Shown here in pieces: positions 59,110-64,000 of a stretch of DNA of 64,000 nucleotides (position 1 is the stretch's first letter; each line of letters starts with the position of its first letter). A program made the translations under genes and the position numbers. The notes below the pieces were generated by a model that searched no databases, had not been told where the DNA came from, and worked only from the letters and a program-made list of their open reading frames with translations. The stretch is from Nicotiana tabacum (lineage: Eukaryota; Streptophyta; Magnoliopsida; Solanales; Solanaceae). The stretch lies in the NCBI RefSeq assembly GCF_000715075.1, contig NC_134095.1, positions 46,788,806-46,852,805 on the forward strand, written 5' to 3'.

Positions 59110-62100
59110 TGTCGCGCCCCCTTTTTCTAAAAGCGAAATTGGGTTCATGACATTTGGGAGGACAACTCGTTCCCTCTTGAGAATTGGGTTTTTTGGGTTG
59201 AAGTGTCGCCACCTAATGATTAAAGTGCATTAGGACGCTAAAGAAGAGTTCGAGTTGGAAAACAAGAGTTCAGTTAAGGGCTAGAAATTATCTCGAGGGG
59301 AAGGTGTTAGGCACCCCCTAAGATCCACTAGTGTGGTTCCCGGCCATGTTACAATTGTGACTTTAACTAACAAGTAAGCAAATAAAGGTCTCAAATAGAA
59401 GGGGATTTACACATAATGTTGCAAGTGAATTGAAAGTTTGAAGAAAGATAAAGAAAACAGAAATCTTAAGCAAATAGTCGGGACAATTAAAAAGGGATAA
59501 CAAGTAAAGGGGAAGGGGTCCTAGGTTTACAAATAATATGGATCACATCAATGCAATACCCGGTAATCACTCCTCAAAAGAGGGGCTACACTTGGTATTG
59601 ACGCACCGGTCATCATATCCATATCTACCCTTTCCCACCCCGTCAAGGTATTAAATGCGGAATAGTGTCGTTACTTATTGCATGCTATTACCCGTCCCGA
59701 TCCTATCAGTCCCAGAGGCATATGGGACGACTAGTCCTAAAGGGAGGGTGGTTGGGGCTTTTCAGAGTTTTAAAGGGACAAAATTATAATGCGACAAACA
59801 AAACACATAAGCAAGTAGGGGGAAAGAAAGAACAGTTTAAGGCCTCAAACATGCCTCTTCACTTAAAGGAGCAAATTATTTAGAATGACTTCAAATACTG
59901 GTTATAGTCTGAATTAAAGCGTTAGGACATACTGCTTCATCACATATTTTTCAGATGAGGAGCCCGAATTAGGCCTTGTCTGGTTGCAATTTATTAAAAC
60001 TGACACAGTTAAACAATTACCTACTGCTTGACTAAGCGGAAATATACTGATTTTAAGGAAGGGTTACTAATTTTAAAACCAATTAAATTCTGCAGATATC
60101 AAACAAACATTACTATTGTTTTTAGACTTATAGATAAAATAGACGAATCAGATTCAGACGGTTGCTCCTATAGGCATGATTTCTAAGCGTTATTGATTTT
60201 AAAACGATTATGTAAGTGCAGGAGCCCTATAGACATGGTATCTAGAATGAAGTTGATTATTATTAAACCTATGATTGTTTGCCTAACGACAGATGAATAT
60301 GCAGAAATGCAGAAACAAAACTATAGTCATGATTTCTATATGCAGAAACTTATAGGCATGGTTTCTAATGCAGTAATGAAACAACTTATAGGCAAGATTT
60401 CTACGTGTAATGCATAACTTATAGGCAGGATTTCTAAATGCATAAGTGCAGAAACTTATACATGATTTCTATATGCAGAAACTTATAGGCATGGTTTCTA
60501 ATGTAATAATGAGACGACTTATAGGCAGGAGTACTATATGATATGCATAAATGCAGAATTTGTAAATAGTAATCCCTATGAGCATGATGTCTACCCATAT
60601 GCATACATAAATGACCCTCCCCTTTTTCACTAGAACCCCATATTTATTACAAATTATTACATTCCCGAATGAATAAAAAAAATACATCAGAACTTCCAGC
60701 TGCAACCAAACATCCTAATTCAGACTCAAGGTATAGCAATATGAGATAAACCAATTTCTAGGATCCGTTTTCCAAAAAGCCTTTCCCTTATTTAGGATGT
60801 GTCAAAGTTCCCAAGAGTCTCAAAGGGACTCAGGGTAGTGCTTACACCCCAAACACATTGCAGAATTAGATTATAGTGCAGTGTGGAAGAGTCAGCCCTC
60901 AAATATCCAAGTTTAGAGGGAACTCAGGGTCCCAAAGCATGGCTCATAAGAGGGGAACAAAACTTAGAATCTAAGAGTAAGTGTATGTGCATAGAGGGGA
61001 ATTAGGGAAGGCCATGATGGTTTGGACCTGGGCAGTAATTTGGATACTGCCAGGTCATGAACCTTAACTCAAACATATAGAAGGGAATAGGGGTTGGGAT
61101 TCATAACAGAAAATAGATGTAAGGAAAGAACACACATAGTTAACATTAATCATGAACAACAAAGTAAACAGGATTGCAGGAAACTGTAAATTAACACATA
61201 GGGGTAAGGCAGGAAAGCTAAATTAGAACATACCAGTTTTAGGGAAAACAAACAAGTAAAAGTAGTCTTGAAAAAGCCAAGTTGCAAGCAAAAGTTCCAA
61301 GAGATCCCAGAAAAGAGCAGAATGTTGTAAGAGTATTGAACTCAAAGCAATAAAGTGTGTAAGTAAGTTGAAAGTATTGATCTAAAAGTTTGAGGTATTG
61401 AACTTGTAGTCGTCCTAAAAGTGCAGAAGGGTAGTCCCTTTTATAGTGCAGAGAAACAAGTAAGAAATGCAAGGAAATATCATTGAAATCAATCTCCCTA
61501 TGGTTAAGGGATTCTGATCAATGGGTAAAAGCCAGTTAAGGAAATAAATTTTAATTAAAACCTTTCAAAGTAGCATAAAAGGGGTAAATGCATAGAAGTT
61601 ATTTAAGGAAAACCATCAATGGTACACGGTTTGTGCCAAATATGGCAAGGGAATCAATCAAACAGCCATGAAACTAAAATTACAGGTTAAATTTGAATGA
61701 ACCAAGTCAAGAAAGGTAAAAGAGGTTTAATCGAAGAAAAATCAGTGACAATTCGTCAACCTTATTAAAAGGATTTCAGAATCAATCAATTAGTTGGTAA
61801 AAACATTTTGAAAGAGAAATTTCACATATATAAAGCATACCAATCAAACGAAAGGAATCGTCTGGTTACTCAAAAAAAGAGTCTAACATTGAAAGCCTTA
61901 GAGTTACAAACAAAAGGGAATCGAATTCAGTTACAGACTCATAGTGAGTCTGAAAGCCTAGGGTCCCAAAGTGGAACCCTAATATCACTTGCCAAAGAAA
62001 CCTCCAAATCCCAGGGTTTCAAATTGAGTCAGACATAGAGGTGAGAGAATAGGTCATTGAAAGACTTTATGAGAAACAAACATGATAGAAAGAACTGATT

Positions 62101-63590
62101 CAAGGTCATGAGAACATGTTTGAGAAAACTCGGAGTTTAAACAAGTTCAGAAGAAAGAGATGATACGAGCTTAAACAAAAGCCGGTGAAATATGTTTAGC
62201 AAGAACACAAACAGAGCTAAATAAAGTGAACAAAATCAAAGAACTCAACCATAAACACATATAGCAAAGTACAGGAATAACAACAAAAAGTAGAAGAATT
62301 TTGCATAATAGAAAGGAAACAAGAGAGCAAACTCAAGCATAGCAGAAAAGAAAGCATACGAGTATAACATAGGTAAACACACATGAAGAAATAACAGAAA
62401 GAATCGGAAAATATTTGAAAAAACTTTTTTAGAAACCCTAAAATTGAAATTGAGCGATTTTGAAAAAGAAATTTGGGGAAAAACCTTTTAAAATGTCAAG
62501 TAATGCCCAGACATATCACAGATCTAAAAAAAATAGGCGAGTACAGAACCTCAGATGGCTTAGAGTTGCGGAGAAAACCTTAGAAATGAGAAAGGTCTTG
62601 ACGAAAGTCAGATCCTGAGTCGAAAAGACTCATATTGCTTGAACATGCCGGGGTAATGGCCGGAGAAGCCATAGATCTACAGATCTGAGAAGGATCTAAA
62701 GAGAGACATTGAAGTCGGGCTTCAAAACCTTGAATAGCTTAGGGCTGATGGTGAGAAAGGATGAGTACAGACCGTCCATGGCCGGAGACGCCATGGATTC
62801 CGGTGGAAACATGGTGAGATAAGGTGGGAAACGATTAGGGTTTTGGAGAGGCTCGAGAGAGTTTGAGAGACGAAGAGGGTACAAAGGAGGCATCTCAGGT
62901 GAAATGAATTAGGCTAAGGGGGGTTTGGGAATTAAAAAAGGAAAGAGGAGTTTATGGCCGTTGATAAAAAATGATCAACTGCCTGGATCAAAGGGAAGTC
63001 GGGTGGGTTTTTTAAATCGGGTAAGGGTTCAGGTAATTTAGGAATTGGGCTGGTTTAATTTGGGGCGGAATTGGGGTCAATTTAAGGTTAAAATTGAAAG
63101 GAAATGAGGCTGTAATTGAAATAGAAATGGGCTAAATGTTAAATAGCCAATTTTCCCTTTTTATTTTATAAAAATAGTAATAATGATTTTAAAAGTAAAT
63201 TAAAAACACTGAGTCAACAAATACTATATAAATATTAATCTAAAAATACTGGAAATAATTTTATAATTATAAAATGCTATTAATCGTAAAATAGGCTATA
63301 ATTGCAATTATATGCAATTTAGCTTCCAATAAATTTGTAAAATTATATAAAAATCACCTTAATTATATTTGGTGTAAATATCAGAATAAAAATAAATCAT
63401 TCACCAAAATGATAGTCTTGGGAATAATTATTAGATTTTGTACTGCTGAAATAGACAATAAATTGATTTTAAAATCTTAAAAATTAGGAAAAAATACCAA
63501 AACTCTTGGGCATGGTTATATATGTATGTACATGCTATTTTGAAAGCACTTTGTATTTAAAAATATATAGGGAAAAATTGGGTATCAACA
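59110..63590 (-). repeat. 5' LTR of the Ogre-like element
   Basis: 4481 bp, near-copy of 46144-50811. It has a minus-strand TATA box (TATAAAA, 61445-61439) but only one copy of the 62-bp unit (61352-61413). Smaller differences are scattered along it, for example loss of an AAGCTCAGAAGTCTCTTCCA block (49222-49241) near 62060. Confidence 0.95.
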
Positions 63591-64000
63591 GGAACAAGTT
63601 TGAATGATGTTATGGGATATGTTGGCATGTTTGGTTGAGGTCCCGAGGGCCTCAGGTGAGTTTCGGGTGGTTGAACAGATCATTTCAAGTTGAAAAAGAT
63701 TGCAGAAAATCTGATGTGAGTGTTGTAAACTTTTGGCCTTCACGTTCGCGAGTGGGCCCTCGCGTTCGCAAAGGGTCAGGATGAGAGGCTGGAGGTTTGA
63801 CCTTCGCATTCGCGATGGGAGTCCTGCGTTCGCAAAGGGGTGGGGTCAGTGAGCTTCGCATTCACGATGGTTTGTGAGACTAAATCTTCGTGTTCGCATG
63901 AAGGGCGTCGCGTCCACAATGAAGGAAAAGTGGTAAACTCAAATTTTTGCTTCGCGAACGTGAGGCGTTGACTGCATTCCCGAAGGATTTTTAAGTGCTG
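63591..64000 (+). mobile_element. Del/Tekay-like LTR, right piece
   Basis: Continues the LTR interrupted at 46143, starting with the GGAAC duplication. It carries a run of TTCGCGTTCGCGAG / CTCGCGTTCGCAAAGG motifs at 63738-63960, typical of Solanaceae Del/Tekay LTRs. It runs off the window end. Confidence 0.75.

Larger units (their letters stand above)
46144..63590 (-). mobile_element. Complete Ogre/Tat-like LTR retrotransposon (17.4 kb)
   Basis: Two very long LTRs (46144-50811, 4668 bp; 59110-63590, 4481 bp) with TG...CA ends flank an 8.3-kb interior. A perfect GGAAC target duplication lies at 46139-46143 and 63591-63595. The minus-strand order is 5' LTR (right), PBS TGGCGACTCTGCTGGGGAC (59106-59088), ORF1 (58419-56947), RT, RNase H, integrase (56207-52683), tandem-repeat 3' region, polypurine-like tract AAAGAGGGGCAGC (50824-50812), 3' LTR (left). 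The tRNA-Arg-type PBS, an ORF upstream of the gag position, giant size and 3' repeats fit the Ogre branch of Tat. Stops throughout make it defective. Confidence 0.95.

Overview
This window looks like nuclear DNA from a Solanaceae plant, most likely Nicotiana or a close relative. The grounds are one intron-rich plant gene with GT-AG introns, a tRNA-derived SINE, Stowaway and hAT-type MITEs, and deep nesting of plant Ty3/gypsy LTR retrotransposons. I recognise one cellular gene. Nearly everything else is transposable-element sequence at different stages of decay. The species is inferred; no alignment was run.

Layout. 1-2.5 kb: an Athila-like LTR (from 109) abutting a minus-strand gypsy gag remnant with its own primer binding site and LTR stub. 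2.5-5.8 kb: segment A of an old duplication, carrying two MITEs. 6.7-11.2 kb (minus strand): an apparently intact 12-exon group-2-like sulfate transporter gene (SULTR2 type, 651 aa), with MITEs in intron 3 and just upstream of the TATA box. 12.5-13.5 and 18.6-19.3 kb: segment B of the duplication, with a SINE flanked by a perfect 16-bp target duplication, split by a truncated Tat-like gypsy element (13.9-18.6 kb). 19.5-26.4 kb: a second gypsy gag-protease remnant split by a 4.5-kb solo LTR (20540-25048). 26.5-32.6 kb: Athila-like LTR and 3' region with a degenerate plant-transposon-protein ORF.

32.6-64 kb is a stack of nested insertions. An old Ogre-type LTR (32.6-33.4 and 43.4-45.6 kb) is split by a complete 10-kb element (33387-43385, 5-bp target duplication). 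That element carries a decayed gag, no pol that I can recognise, tandem repeats, and an antisense coiled-coil ORF. From 45578 a Del/Tekay-like LTR begins. It is split by a complete 17.4-kb Ogre/Tat-like element (46144-63590, minus strand, target duplication GGAAC). About half of that element is LTR; it has an ORF1, a decayed RT-RNaseH-integrase, a 62-bp tandem array, and apparently no gag-protease module.

The gene and the repeats are mostly independent, with two exceptions. One MITE sits about 8 bp upstream of the putative TATA box of the transporter, and another ends at the 5' splice site of its intron 3. The A/B duplication flanking the transporter suggests an ancient tandem duplication whose second gene copy may lie outside the window.
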